This document shows positions 1 to 9,376 of a DNA stretch of 64,000 nucleotides, in pieces. Each line of letters starts with the position of its first letter. Within the stretch, counting starts at the first letter, position 1. Source of the stretch: Paenibacillus aceris (GTDB lineage: Bacteria; Bacillota; Bacilli; Paenibacillales; NBRC-103111); NCBI RefSeq assembly GCF_017874035.1, contig NZ_JAGGKV010000001.1, positions 620,001 through 684,000 on the forward strand, in the 5' to 3' direction. The translations under genes and the position numbers were made by a program. The notes under the pieces are model-generated. The model had not been told where the DNA came from and ran no database searches. It saw only the letters and a program-made list of their open reading frames with translations.

Positions 1-587
1 ATGTGAGTAACGATCGTTTCATAGATAGCTTCCATGTTCTGATCTTGTTTATCTGGATCAAGACTTGAAGTACCTTGCAAAGCAGAAGCATATACCACGT
101 GGAAATCAAGCTGTTCATCCGTCGCGCCAAGTTCAATGAACAAGTCTAATACTTCATCCACAACTTCAGCTGGACGAGCATTCGGACGGTCGATTTTGTT
201 AACAACAACAACAGGCTTAAGGTTACTTTCTAGCGCTTTACGAAGAACGAACTTCGTTTGTGGCATTGTACCTTCGAAGGCATCAACTACAAGCAAAACA
301 CCATCAACCATTTTCATGATACGCTCTACTTCACCGCCAAAGTCGGCGTGTCCAGGTGTATCTACAATGTTAATAAGGTAGTCTTTATAATTAATAGCAG
401 TATTTTTAGCAAGAATGGTGATACCGCGTTCTCTCTCGAGATCGTTGGAGTCCATCGCTCTTTCTTGGACCGCTTCATTGTCGCGGAATGTACCGGATTG
501 CTGAAGTAATTTATCTACGAGTGTTGTTTTGCCGTGGTCAACGTGAGCGATAATTGCAATATTGCGAATCTTTTCTCTTGCTTGCAT
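1..587 (-). CDS. typA: Translational GTPase TypA/BipA, N-terminal part (cut by window edge)
   Basis: The frame was read directly, because it has no stop inside the window. It starts at ATG 587 and runs off the left edge, giving about 195 residues of the roughly 610 usual for the family. The start reads [20 protein letters not shown], so the G1 P-loop (AHVDHGKTT) is at residues 14-22. The switch II motif [11 protein letters not shown] follows, then the NKID guanine-specificity motif. This combination is typical of TypA/BipA, a ribosome-associated GTPase of the EF-G/LepA superfamily linked to ribosome assembly and stress growth. EF-G and LepA are less likely from the wording around the G motifs. 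A sigma-A-type promoter lies about 90 bases upstream. Confidence 0.95.
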   Translation of the reverse strand, partial: MQAREKIRNIAIIAHVDHGKTTLVDKLLQQSGTFRDNEAVQERAMDSNDLERERGITILAKNTAINYKDYLINIVDTPGHADFGGEVERIMKMVDGVLLVVDAFEGTMPQTKFVLRKALESNLKPVVVVNKIDRPNARPAEVVDEVLDLFIELGATDEQLDFHVVYASALQGTSSLDPDKQDQNMEAIYETIVTH

Positions 588-628
588 GAATGTCAAACCC
601 TCTCTACCCTATAATTTTCGTCTCTGTT

Positions 629-665
629 CATAAAACAAGCGTCGGACAAAAGCGCCGACGCTTGA
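629..665 (-). terminator. Intrinsic terminator hairpin
   Basis: A perfect 9-bp stem (AAGCGTCGG at 637-645 with CCGACGCTT at 655-663) is followed on the minus strand by GTTTTATG. It lies downstream of the 160-aa membrane protein gene and is its likely terminator. It also falls just inside the 5' end of the predicted typA transcript. Confidence 0.7.
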
Positions 666-676
666 CATTTATGTTT

Positions 677-705
677 ATTATACGCAGTTTATCGACATTA
701 TGCAA
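677..705 (-). promoter_or_regulatory. Sigma-A-type promoter for typA
   Basis: On the minus strand TTGCAT (705-700) and TATAAT (682-677) are separated by 17 bases, close to the vegetative consensus. Transcription should start near 670 and produce a typA leader of about 83 nucleotides that begins with the hairpin at 663-637. Confidence 0.75.
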
Positions 706-751
706 GGAAAATGACGATCAACATAAAACTTTTACATAAAACATAAATCAA

Positions 752-1234
752 TTACCACACATTTTTCCTGCGGAAAATCATAAGAAGTCCAGCTGCAACA
801 AGGATCAAAGCGATTACATATATCCCTAATTTAACAAGCAGCGTGATCCCAAATAGGACGGCTGAAATGATTCCCAGCACTAAGGCGCCAATCCAAACCC
901 CCCGGTCACTACCGCGATCGAACAAATGAAGCTCATATAATCCGATGGCGACGCCGAGAATGAATCCTGGCCACAAATAACTCATAGATCCCCAACCGAA
1001 AATATTGCAGAAGAAAAACATCAAGCCGTACGTCGTCAAAATGCCTCCAGGGACAAGGACGCCTGCCGGCCATGTGCGATTAAAGTACAAAATGTGGAAA
1101 AGCAGTCCCGGAGCAAGTAAAACAAGAGGCCAGAAAAAGGATAAAATAAAGTGAAAAACGCCTAATTTCCCGAGTAGCAATAAAACGGCCAGGCCAATTA
1201 ACAGGATACCGATGGAGTAGCTATTTCTAGCCAT
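752..1234 (-). CDS. Small integral membrane protein, LiaI/LiaF-like
   Basis: A 160-residue protein that is almost entirely membrane: about six hydrophobic segments beginning at residues 7-22 (SIGILLIGLAVLLLLGKLG) and ending with a C-terminal helix followed by RRKNVW. The opening helix pair, with its Leu/Gly-rich face and WPLVLL motif, resembles the LiaI/LiaF-type transmembrane region found in cell-envelope stress proteins of Firmicutes, but the extramembrane LiaF C-terminal domain is missing. The start is ATG 1234, with AGGAGG eight bases upstream. It stands alone between the VWA gene and typA. No enzymatic motif is visible, so the function is unknown; a membrane-stress accessory role is an inference from the family resemblance. 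Confidence 0.7.
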   Translation of the reverse strand: MARNSYSIGILLIGLAVLLLLGKLGVFHFILSFFWPLVLLAPGLLFHILYFNRTWPAGVLVPGGILTTYGLMFFFCNIFGWGSMSYLWPGFILGVAIGLYELHLFDRGSDRGVWIGALVLGIISAVLFGITLLVKLGIYVIALILVAAGLLMIFRRKNVW

Positions 1235-1329
1235 GCGAATTCCCTCCTATTTCACTTGTCAATGCGGTGTCCTTTCGACACCATTCAACAAGTAGTTTAT
1301 CGCAACTGGCCCAAAATTGCTAGCCTGCA

Positions 1330-1351
1330 GCCTATTTGCGGCCTATTTGCG
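1330..1351. repeat. Exact 11-bp tandem duplication at a stop codon
   Basis: The unit GCCTATTTGCG occurs twice in a row (1330-1340 and 1341-1351). The TAG stop of the upstream VWA gene (1345-1343 on the minus strand) lies in one copy and the same triplet is repeated in the other, so the duplication does not change the protein. Confidence 0.8.
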
Positions 1352-4183
1352 GCCTCGCCGTTTCGCTTCCAGCAAACGGCTCATGCTGTCCGGCGGCGTG
1401 TCGTTTGCCGCAGGAGGAGCAGGCTGCGGCGCAGGCCGCTCCGGCTCCGGCCGCGGCGCAGCCAGTGGAGCGCCGCCTGCGGCCCGGCGCTCACGCTGCA
1501 GCTTGTGCTCCGCAAGCTGCTTCCGCTCGCGGAGACGCGCCAGCGGCGTCACCGTTGAGGGCGGACCCACCGGGGCGGCCCGCAGGCGAAGCGCCCGCGC
1601 CCACAGGCCGGGCGGCAGTGCAATGCGGCGCGCTGCGATGTCCGTCAGCAGCAGCGCGAGCGCAGCCATCAGCAGGTACTCGCTGATGGGGGTGTATCGC
1701 TTCTGCGCCGCAGAAGCGAAGGCGAAAGCGTCCTCCGGATGCTCTAGCGAGAGCATCCGGCCGCCGGTAAGCTCAGCCAGCTGCTGAAGCTTGCTGAGCC
1801 CGGAACCGTCCGTGATCCGGTATTCCGGGGAATACGGGATCACGAAGCCTGTCACCCGGCTGCCGATGACGCGCTTCTCGGCCCCATCCTGCTCGCTGGC
1901 GGGAGCAAGCAGTTCGGTTTTCGCTAAGTAAACGCCTGACTTATCCACAGATAACTGTGCTGAATAATCGCCCGGAGCAGTAGACGTAAAAGAGACCTCA
2001 TTGGTCCCCATGGCTTCATCCGTCACTGTAGCCCGAAGCTCTCCTTGTCCTTTAGAGCTGCCCAGATCAGCATCTCCGACTTTGGCTTGCAGAGTCAGCT
2101 CATCACCCGATAAATGTCCCTTCAATTCAAGCGGGGAAGATTGAAATTGCGGGAACGTCCATTTGACCATACGCGTCAGCAGCGGCGCAAAGGATGGCCA
2201 GGTTACCCAATTCGCAGACCAAGCACCTGTCACATCGCTTGTCCAGGCGACAGACCGGCCCGAGCCATATTGCCACCTGGCTAAAACCGGATCAGGCTCA
2301 GAGCTGGACAGCACCACTTCCGCTGCCTCCTTTGGCGTGGTCGCGATATAGCCTTTCAGCTGCGGCAGACCTCCTCCCAAGAGTCCAGCCCAATCCGAAC
2401 CGCCCGTTACGGCTGGCACAAAGGGCTGATTAACGACATAGGTGCGGGAGATGAGCACTGCCTCCCGGCTAAAAATCGCCGGAATCGTTGTTTGGTCCAC
2501 CGCAGCGTAATACCTGCCCTTCGCCAGTTCAGCCAGTTTGCTTAACAAGGCTTGATCCGCGTCCGTACCAATGGCCACCGTTGACATCGTAATATTTTCC
2601 TTTTGCATATCAGCGGTCAAAGCTTCATAACTCTGAGTCGTCGCGGACTGACCATCCGTTAGCAAAATCATATGCTTCCGCTGCGCATCGACCTTCGATA
2701 GCTTCTTAAACGCCTCTTCGACCGCCGTATAGATTTCAGTTCCGCCATCGGCTGGAATGGCATTGATCTTTTGAATGACGTCTTGCTTCTGACTTAGCTT
2801 TTGGGGCTCCACGTACCAATTGGGAGAGGAATCAAAGCCAAGCACCCCAAGCGTATCTTTGTCCCTGAGAAGATCCACGGTACGTGAGGCTGCTTCTTGC
2901 GCCAGCTTCATTTTGTCCCCTGACATGCTGCCGGATTTATCCATTACGAGCACAATACCCAAAGACGGAATTTCTCGTTTCCCGCGCAAATCCATGTAAA
3001 CAGGCAGAGCACGCTCAATCGGTGTTTTGAAATATCCGCCAAGCCCGTAGCTGTTATCTCCTCCGAGCATGACGAGCCCAACGCCATAATCACGGACGAC
3101 TGCCTCAATCATTTCCATTTTGAGCTGAGATATCTGGGTTGCCGCCACATTGTTAAGAATAATGCTCTCAAATCCGGTATATGTTACGAAATCATTAGAA
3201 AGAAGCTCTGGTTGGATCGTTTCATAAGGAATTAAAGCCGCTTGCAGTGCTCCCTCCACATTTTGAGAAATGCCGGCTTTCCCTTCTACAATGAGTACCT
3301 TCGGAGGCCCCTGCACCTTGCTGAAAGCATAGTCTGTATTGTTTGCAGAGAGCTCGTCACCGTCCATATACACTTCAGCTCGATATCGATGAAAGCCAGG
3401 TTCTTTGGCTAACGACTGCACCGCAAAACGATTCTCCCCCTTACTAAGCTCTAGGGATTGCGCCGTCATCTCCCGATTGTCTTCAAATACCCGCAATTGA
3501 GCCGGCCCTGAAGTCGTAGAACGAATGACAACTTCGATGGTATAGGCTTCCGCTTGATAGAGTTTTTCAGGAACGCGCACAGCTTCTACCGCGGCATCTG
3601 TACGCTCTTTACCAGCGAAGGGAACGACATCTACCTGAATCCCGCGATCTCGAAGCAGCTTGCCTTGGCGCAGCATGTCTCCAACATTTTCTTCACCGTC
3701 GGACATGACAATGATACGTCCTCCATTTTCCTTCGCAAGCAGACCGGATGCCAATTGCAAGCCTGAGGCTACATTAGAAAACTGCGGATTCGATTGGGCG
3801 GTGAATTCAAAACCATCCATTTCCCTGGCATCAACCGGTTTCTCAATCGCAGCTTGAAGCGCAAGAGAAACGACGCCGGCCTCGTCCTGTTCAGAGGTGC
3901 GTGCGCCTACAGCGTCGCGTATCCACTGCGCTTCTGTGGCTTCTTCCTTCACACTGTCTGAGCGATCAACAGCAAATACAAGGCTTTTGTGATTAGAGTT
4001 TGTAAACAGTTGAGCACCGGCCAGGGCCAAAACCAGTAGAACCAGCACTGCGGCTCGCAGCGTCATGACGACCTTTTTTCTTGACCCTTGAAGTCGATGG
4101 AGTGTTCTCCATATCCACCATAAGTAAGCAGGCAGAAGCAGAAGCGAGAATAGTGCAATCGAATGCTCAAACTGAATGCCCAC
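1343..4183 (-). CDS. Membrane protein with two VWA-type regions and a glutamine-amidotransferase-like middle
   Basis: A 946-residue protein. Two N-terminal transmembrane helices (about residues 10-26 and 40-60) lead into a first VWA-like region opening with FAVDRSDSV. A middle segment resembles the class I glutamine amidotransferase fold often fused in this family, but the catalytic Cys is not evident. A complete second VWA domain (about 405-590) has the MIDAS motif DKSGSMSG near residue 414 and LLTDGQS near 505. One more helix lies near 833-848, then a very Ala/Pro/Arg-rich tail. The start is GTG 4183 with GGAGG upstream, overlapping the preceding gene by 17 bases and implying translational coupling. 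The cofactor is expected to be a divalent metal in the VWA domain. Substrate and role are unknown. It is the last gene of the MoxR/DUF58/VWA locus. Confidence 0.85.
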   Translation of the reverse strand: MGIQFEHSIALFSLLLLPAYLWWIWRTLHRLQGSRKKVVMTLRAAVLVLLVLALAGAQLFTNSNHKSLVFAVDRSDSVKEEATEAQWIRDAVGARTSEQDEAGVVSLALQAAIEKPVDAREMDGFEFTAQSNPQFSNVASGLQLASGLLAKENGGRIIVMSDGEENVGDMLRQGKLLRDRGIQVDVVPFAGKERTDAAVEAVRVPEKLYQAEAYTIEVVIRSTTSGPAQLRVFEDNREMTAQSLELSKGENRFAVQSLAKEPGFHRYRAEVYMDGDELSANNTDYAFSKVQGPPKVLIVEGKAGISQNVEGALQAALIPYETIQPELLSNDFVTYTGFESIILNNVAATQISQLKMEMIEAVVRDYGVGLVMLGGDNSYGLGGYFKTPIERALPVYMDLRGKREIPSLGIVLVMDKSGSMSGDKMKLAQEAASRTVDLLRDKDTLGVLGFDSSPNWYVEPQKLSQKQDVIQKINAIPADGGTEIYTAVEEAFKKLSKVDAQRKHMILLTDGQSATTQSYEALTADMQKENITMSTVAIGTDADQALLSKLAELAKGRYYAAVDQTTIPAIFSREAVLISRTYVVNQPFVPAVTGGSDWAGLLGGGLPQLKGYIATTPKEAAEVVLSSSEPDPVLARWQYGSGRSVAWTSDVTGAWSANWVTWPSFAPLLTRMVKWTFPQFQSSPLELKGHLSGDELTLQAKVGDADLGSSKGQGELRATVTDEAMGTNEVSFTSTAPGDYSAQLSVDKSGVYLAKTELLAPASEQDGAEKRVIGSRVTGFVIPYSPEYRITDGSGLSKLQQLAELTGGRMLSLEHPEDAFAFASAAQKRYTPISEYLLMAALALLLTDIAARRIALPPGLWARALRLRAAPVGPPSTVTPLARLRERKQLAEHKLQRERRAAGGAPLAAPRPEPERPAPQPAPPAANDTPPDSMSRLLEAKRRGRK

Positions 4184-6089
4184 GCCGGTACACCTCCCAT
4201 TCGATCACAAGCAGCATGAGTAAAATCATGACGAGCCAAGGCATTAACGATGTGAAGCCTACGCTTGGATCATTCCCCTTATTCTGCAAAGTCTGTTCAG
4301 AAATTGGCTTGAAGCTTAACTTGCTTGCATTAAATGTATTCACATCGGACTCTCTTGCATCCATCACGACTTCCAGCAAACGCGCCTGAAGCTCACGTCC
4401 TTCTTCGTCGAACTCCTTGAACATATACAATCCCGGTAGGTTGGGAACCGTTTGCCTTGCGGCTAATCCTTTTCCATTACGCTCTGCCTGTTCCTCGGAT
4501 GCACCCTCTTTGTCCGCCGTCCAAACCGCTTTAGCGGCCTGAGTGTGCAGCGGCATGTCGATCCGTTCCCCTGCAGTAGCGCGGCCAAGATTCCCTCCCT
4601 GATGCTGGGTTAACCAAGCGACTGCATTTTGCACAAGAATGGGAAATTCCGTCCGAAGAGCCAAATCCGATTGTTCCAGTGGAAAAGTAAACGATAACCT
4701 TGCAGCGCCTTCCTCCGTGCCTGCCAAGAGCAGCGGAACGCCATCGGAGGAAACGATGGCCTTCTCCCACGGGAGAGCGACTCTAATCTGTACGTGTGCA
4801 ACGTTGACATCTTGCAGACGAATATAACGCATGACCGGATGTTCCTCGATCGTAAAAGGGGCTTTGGGCACCATCGCCTTCGTCGACTCTGCGGAAGAGG
4901 CAAACCGCCATACGGGTTTAGAGACAAGGATCTTCTGCCATCCGTTCGTCTTCAAGCTCGATTCATCCACACCGTCAAGTAGGATGAGATCTGGTGCCTG
5001 CCCTATTGGGGCCGGATAGATGCCATCCTTGCTCTTTTGGATGTGAAGAACGTCCGCTTTGGCCAACAGAAGTGCCTTTTGAAGAAAAAGATTCCCTTCC
5101 CCCACATAGGCAATTTGAGTTCGGCCCGTCCCTTCCGGAAAAGCATAGCTCGTATTGTCCGCTTCCAATGCATCTTTCGTAACAAGCTGAAGCTTGTACA
5201 CATTGGCACTAGCCAGCTTTTCCATAAAGATCGACTTTTGCTCACCAGCCTTTAACTGTACAGAATCGGTGCGGACGATTTGCGTATCCGCAAAAAGTTT
5301 TGTTTCGACAACGGTGTTTACAGTGCTCCAATTTTTCAACACAGCAACAGCTCGCACGTCAGTCTCATTATTTTTTACACCGAATTGGGATATGGACACA
5401 TTAATAGCAGCATCCTCTGGGGGTAGAGCCGCTTCTACACTGCCTTGTACACTAACTACCTGGACAGGTACTGAAAAAATGATTTCATCCGCTTTCTCAG
5501 CCCACTGTCTATCCGTGTAGATGCGAACTTCCCCATCGGACTCTTCACGGGTTAATGCGGAAGCCAAGGAGAGGGATTCCTGCACATTTGTTTTGCCGTA
5601 AAAAGGGGCCACCTTATCCAGCGCACCCCGAAGTGCAGAAACGTCCGATTCTTTTTGCAAAATCAGCTCTGGCTGATCTTTGATAACCATGAGCGAATAA
5701 GTGCGGTTTGGGGCTTCCTCTTTTACATAAGACAGAATGCCTTGCTTCGCTTGCTCCAATCTAGTTAACCCTTGATGGGTTGTCGTCTGCATGCTTGCTG
5801 ACGCGTCAAGGACAAAAAAGATATGTGATTTAGCCGTCTGCTGCTCCCGGATCAAGGGCTGCATCAAGGCTAGCACAAGCAAGGAGGCGGCCAGCAGTTG
5901 AAGCAGCAGCAATAATTGGCGTTTTAGGCGCTGCCACGGCTGGTTGGCCTCCTGCTCACGGAGTATGCGCCGCCAAAGCATGTGGCTGGATATTTCGGTG
6001 TCGATATAACGCCGTTTTAACATATAGAGCAGCAAGATGAAAGGTATGGAAAGCGAGAACCAAAGCCCGCTTAATGTCGCGAAATGCAT
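4167..6089 (-). CDS. BatA-type VWA membrane protein
   Basis: A 640-residue protein with the BatA architecture. An N-terminal pair of transmembrane helices (about 9-24 and 60-80) brackets a basic cytoplasmic loop. A VWA domain begins with FFVLDASASM near residue 90 (DxSxS metal site). A long beta-rich region follows, and a C-terminal helix (about 612-632) ends in EWEVYRRGHSV. The start is ATG 6089, preceded by AAAGGTGG. In bacteria such proteins occur with MoxR ATPases and DUF58 proteins and are thought to form membrane-anchored complexes remodelled by MoxR. It overlaps the next VWA gene, so the two are likely made together. The MoxR and DUF58 genes lie upstream but are separated from it by an oppositely oriented MFS gene. 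The substrate is unknown. Confidence 0.85.
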   Translation of the reverse strand: MHFATLSGLWFSLSIPFILLLYMLKRRYIDTEISSHMLWRRILREQEANQPWQRLKRQLLLLLQLLAASLLVLALMQPLIREQQTAKSHIFFVLDASASMQTTTHQGLTRLEQAKQGILSYVKEEAPNRTYSLMVIKDQPELILQKESDVSALRGALDKVAPFYGKTNVQESLSLASALTREESDGEVRIYTDRQWAEKADEIIFSVPVQVVSVQGSVEAALPPEDAAINVSISQFGVKNNETDVRAVAVLKNWSTVNTVVETKLFADTQIVRTDSVQLKAGEQKSIFMEKLASANVYKLQLVTKDALEADNTSYAFPEGTGRTQIAYVGEGNLFLQKALLLAKADVLHIQKSKDGIYPAPIGQAPDLILLDGVDESSLKTNGWQKILVSKPVWRFASSAESTKAMVPKAPFTIEEHPVMRYIRLQDVNVAHVQIRVALPWEKAIVSSDGVPLLLAGTEEGAARLSFTFPLEQSDLALRTEFPILVQNAVAWLTQHQGGNLGRATAGERIDMPLHTQAAKAVWTADKEGASEEQAERNGKGLAARQTVPNLPGLYMFKEFDEEGRELQARLLEVVMDARESDVNTFNASKLSFKPISEQTLQNKGNDPSVGFTSLMPWLVMILLMLLVIEWEVYRRGHSV

Positions 6090-6227
6090 AAATACCCACC
6101 TTTCCGAAAGCGATAATCGTCTGCTAACCGCCTGCGTTCAATTGCTATCCTTTGGGCATACTTAAAGGCGTGCGGCCCGATTTTCCCCTGGCTAACAGCT
6201 TTGCCTATGTTCAACTTGGGAGGTAAC

Positions 6228-7436
6228 ATGAAATCTTTATCTGGAAGTGAAAAGAAAAAAAGGAAACCGCTTTGGACCAAAGCTTTTCTCATCACGTCAT
6301 TGTCTAATTTGCTGCTTTTTTTCAGTTTTCAAATGCTGATCCCAACCATCCCTACACACATCTCGGAGTTAGGGGGAAATGATCTGCAAGTCGGCCTCGT
6401 TATCGGGATATTTACGATTTCGTCGCTGCTCACCCGTCCTTTTGCCGGACGAGCGCTTGACCTGCTGGGGCGAAAGCATGTACTCCTAGTGGGATTAGCT
6501 ATTTGTACGCTTACGATTGCCGGTTATTCGTATATGGCTGTGATTACACTCATTCTTGCCGCCCGCTTCGTCCATGGCATCGGTTGGGGCATATCCACAA
6601 CGTCTTTAGGAACGGTAATCGCAGATATCATTCCACCTGAACGCCGCGGGGAAGGAATGGGCTATTACGGATTATCCAACACATTTGCCATGGCTCTCGC
6701 TCCGCTTACCGGATTATGGCTCATGCAGCAGTATGGATTTCATCGCGTGCTGTTGAGCTCAACCATTTTGGCTCTGCTATCTTTGTTCAGCTCTCTCTTT
6801 ATTCCTTATGCCAAACCTGCACGTTCAGAAAAATCGGCTCAACGTCCGAAGCTGTTAGACCGTTTATGGGAACGAACGGCCCTGCTCCCTTCCGCATTAC
6901 TGCTGTTTACAGCGATATGTTACGGAGGGATTGTAACTTTTATTACCCTATTCGGCCATGAAGCCGGTATTTCGAATGTCGGTTGGTTTTTTCTTTGCAA
7001 TGCTTCAATGGTTCTTATTGTAAGACCCATAACAGGAGTGCTTTTTGATCGGAAAGGACCTGAATGGGTGCTGTTACCCGGCGCGGTATTCACAATAACC
7101 GGACTACTCTTGCTTTCATTTGCGCACTCCGAGCTTAGCCTGGCCGTTGCTGCCCTGTGTTATGGCATCGGCTTCGGCTCCATTCAGCCTGCTTTGCAGG
7201 CGTGGACGATTGCGCGTGCAGCCCCAAACCGCCGAGGTGCGGCGAGCGGAACCTTTTTTTCAGCCAATGACTTAGGCATTGGACTCGGGGCCATGGTGCT
7301 CGGAGCACTCGCGAATTTTAGCGGAAGTTATGCACTTATGTACCGCTTCTCGACGGTGCTTATTATTTTGTTTCTGCTTATATATGGGTGGAGTTTTTGG
7401 CACGTTCGGCGCAATGTTCAGTTGGCACAGCGGTAA
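6228..7436 (+). CDS. MFS transporter, drug-efflux type
   Basis: A 402-residue, 12-helix major facilitator protein. The motif A region GRALDLLGRKH lies between helices 2 and 3, and a second copy, RPITGVLFDRKGP, appears at the half-way repeat, as expected for this superfamily. The start is set at ATG 6228 because GGGAGGT lies directly upstream; in-frame TTG 6201 and ATG 6207 lack a comparable site. The substrate cannot be told from sequence, though the length and motif pattern fit proton-driven multidrug or small-molecule exporters. The gene is plus-strand inside a minus-strand locus and its stop is only five bases from the stop of the convergent DUF58 gene, with no terminator between them. Confidence 0.9.
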   Translation: MKSLSGSEKKKRKPLWTKAFLITSLSNLLLFFSFQMLIPTIPTHISELGGNDLQVGLVIGIFTISSLLTRPFAGRALDLLGRKHVLLVGLAICTLTIAGYSYMAVITLILAARFVHGIGWGISTTSLGTVIADIIPPERRGEGMGYYGLSNTFAMALAPLTGLWLMQQYGFHRVLLSSTILALLSLFSSLFIPYAKPARSEKSAQRPKLLDRLWERTALLPSALLLFTAICYGGIVTFITLFGHEAGISNVGWFFLCNASMVLIVRPITGVLFDRKGPEWVLLPGAVFTITGLLLLSFAHSELSLAVAALCYGIGFGSIQPALQAWTIARAAPNRRGAASGTFFSANDLGIGLGAMVLGALANFSGSYALMYRFSTVLIILFLLIYGWSFWHVRRNVQLAQR

Positions 7437-7441
7437 GGAAC

Positions 7442-8356
7442 TTAGCGGGCCAAACCGCTGCGCCGTAGCTCTCCGAGCAGAAAATCACCCGGGGACATAT
7501 GTGTAACAGCCAGCAAATACGTAATTCCGCGCTCATGACAAAAAGCCCTCAGCATTTGCGTATGCTGCACCGCAGCCTCCTTGTAGGTTTGCAGTACTTT
7601 ACTGCTAAGCGCCACTTCCCTCGCTTCTTTGGACTCACTATCAATGAGCCGCAACTCTCCTGAGAGCTTTGGATCCAGTTCCTCGGGAGCAAGCACTTGA
7701 ACGACAACTACTTCCTGTTTGGCCGCTTGTATATATTTTAAGGCTTCCTGAATACCTTCCTCATACAAAAAGTCGGAAAACACCCAAGTCATTCCTGCTT
7801 GTCGCGGTAAAATAGCTGGATTCCGAAACACCGCCCCCATATCGCCTGCTCCGGACGGGTGGCAGCTCTCAAGGAATTCAAATAGCCGGTGAGAGCTTCC
7901 TTTACCGCGGAGTAGCTTCAACTGCTGTGTCATTTGATTCGTAAAAGCAGCAGCGCTTACGCGGTCGTAGCGATTCAAAGACAAGTAGCCGATACCGGCA
8001 GCCAATTGCCTGGCGTACTCCCATTTGGAAAGAAGAGGAGAGTCCGGACCTTCTCTCCGGCCAAAATCCATCGATGCGGACGCATCTAACCACAGGTTAA
8101 CCTGAAGTTCCTGCTCATCCATAAAAAGCTTGATGAAGGGCTTGCCGGTTCTGCCGTAGGCATGCCAATCCAATTGGCGCGTATCATCTCCAGGTGAATA
8201 TAGCCGGTAATCTGCAAATTCAAGCGATGTCCCTAAGTCTCTTGAACGCCTTCTCCCCTGCATCGTTCCCTTGATTCGGCTTTTTGCGGCAATGCTCATT
8301 TGATCCAAACGGCGCATTAGCGCAGGATCTAGCAGATGCTGCCCACCGCTGCTCAT
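7442..8356 (-). CDS. DUF58 domain protein (MoxR partner)
   Basis: A 304-residue cytoplasmic protein with the DUF58 signature near residues 50-75: YSPGDDTRQLDWHAYGRT, then KLFMDEQE. A VWA-like fold follows, carrying WLDASASMDFG with a DxSxS-type metal site. DUF58 proteins are near-universal neighbours of MoxR AAA+ ATPases and are considered their partner or adaptor. The start ATG overlaps the MoxR stop as ATGA (8356-8353), a classic sign of translational coupling. It lacks the N-terminal transmembrane helices that many DUF58 proteins have, so it should be soluble or recruited to the membrane VWA proteins. The biochemical activity is not established. Confidence 0.92.
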   Translation of the reverse strand: MSSGGQHLLDPALMRRLDQMSIAAKSRIKGTMQGRRRSRDLGTSLEFADYRLYSPGDDTRQLDWHAYGRTGKPFIKLFMDEQELQVNLWLDASASMDFGRREGPDSPLLSKWEYARQLAAGIGYLSLNRYDRVSAAAFTNQMTQQLKLLRGKGSSHRLFEFLESCHPSGAGDMGAVFRNPAILPRQAGMTWVFSDFLYEEGIQEALKYIQAAKQEVVVVQVLAPEELDPKLSGELRLIDSESKEAREVALSSKVLQTYKEAAVQHTQMLRAFCHERGITYLLAVTHMSPGDFLLGELRRSGLAR

Positions 8357-9342
8357 CGGTTCTGCTCCACGGAGCCAATAATCGCTGCAACGATGCTATC
8401 GGGCGATATGCCCATCGCTTGTCCCTCGAAATTCAGGAACAAACGATGCCTTAATGCCGGTACGGCTACTGCATGAAGGTCTTGTTTGGAAACATGAAAA
8501 CGCCCTGCCAGAAACGCACGTACCTTCGCCACCGCGATCATCGCTTGAACCCCGCGCGGTCCTGAACCAAAGCGCACATATTGCTTGACCGCCTCAGGGG
8601 CCGTCGACTCTTCCGGATGCGTGTTCATTAGAATCTGCACCGCATAATCCAATATGTCCTCCGAAAGTAATATTTCTTTCAAGCCCTGCTGAATATCTTG
8701 AATCAAAGCGCCGTCCGCCACTTTCTCCGCTTGGGAGCTGTGGGCCGAAGTCGTGCGCAGCACAATTTGTTTAAGTTCATTTTTTGTTGGATACGTAACA
8801 TGAATTTTAAGTAAAAACCGGTCCAACTGCGCTTCCGGCAGCGGGTACGTCCCCTCCTGCTCTAACGGATTTTGCGTAGCTAGCACAAAAAACGGAGAGG
8901 GCAAACGGTACGTTTCCGAACCCACGGTAATTGTCTTCTCCTGCATCGCTTCCAGCAAAGCACTCTGTGTCTTGGGCGTTGCACGGTTGATCTCGTCGGC
9001 AAGTACGACATGACCGAATAAAGGACCTCTTTGAAATTTATACGAGGTCTCTCCTTGTGCCCCGAATTGTATGACATTCGTTCCTGTAATATCTGCAGGC
9101 ATCAAATCAGGCGTGAATTGAATCCGCATAAAACTAAGGTCAACCGTATCTGCGATTGTTTTCACGAGCATCGTTTTACCGAGACCCGGTATCCCCTCTA
9201 ACAGTGCATGACCTCCGGCAAATATACACCAAAGCAGCTGCTCAACAACCTCTTCCTGTCCAACGATGACACGGCCAATTTGCTCCTTCATTCGGGAGAC
9301 TGCCGCTCCCCATTCTTCTAACTGCCCTTTCGATTGGACCAT
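8353..9342 (-). CDS. MoxR-family AAA+ ATPase
   Basis: A 329-residue AAA+ ATPase of the MoxR family. Walker A (GIPGLGKT) is followed by the MoxR-typical FTPDLMPADITG segment, Walker B with its extension (VLADEINRATPKTQSALLEAM), the sensor region FFVLATQNP and an arginine-finger segment FLLKIHVTYP. MoxR ATPases act as chaperones that remodel or insert metal cofactors into VWA-domain partners; here the partners would be the DUF58 protein directly downstream and the two VWA membrane proteins beyond. ATG 9342 is preferred, with GGAGGAG about ten bases upstream; GTG 9351 is in frame but lies too close to that site. Confidence 0.95.
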   Translation of the reverse strand: MVQSKGQLEEWGAAVSRMKEQIGRVIVGQEEVVEQLLWCIFAGGHALLEGIPGLGKTMLVKTIADTVDLSFMRIQFTPDLMPADITGTNVIQFGAQGETSYKFQRGPLFGHVVLADEINRATPKTQSALLEAMQEKTITVGSETYRLPSPFFVLATQNPLEQEGTYPLPEAQLDRFLLKIHVTYPTKNELKQIVLRTTSAHSSQAEKVADGALIQDIQQGLKEILLSEDILDYAVQILMNTHPEESTAPEAVKQYVRFGSGPRGVQAMIAVAKVRAFLAGRFHVSKQDLHAVAVPALRHRLFLNFEGQAMGISPDSIVAAIIGSVEQNR

Positions 9343-9376
9343 CCGCTCCACTCTCCTCCAGAATCCCTAACATCAA

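Noticed and set aside
1255..1280. TTGACA and a GGTGTC/GACACC hairpin upstream of the LiaF-like gene
   Set aside because: No -10 element fits between TTGACA and the start codon, and the hairpin has no T-run, so neither a promoter nor a terminator can be supported.
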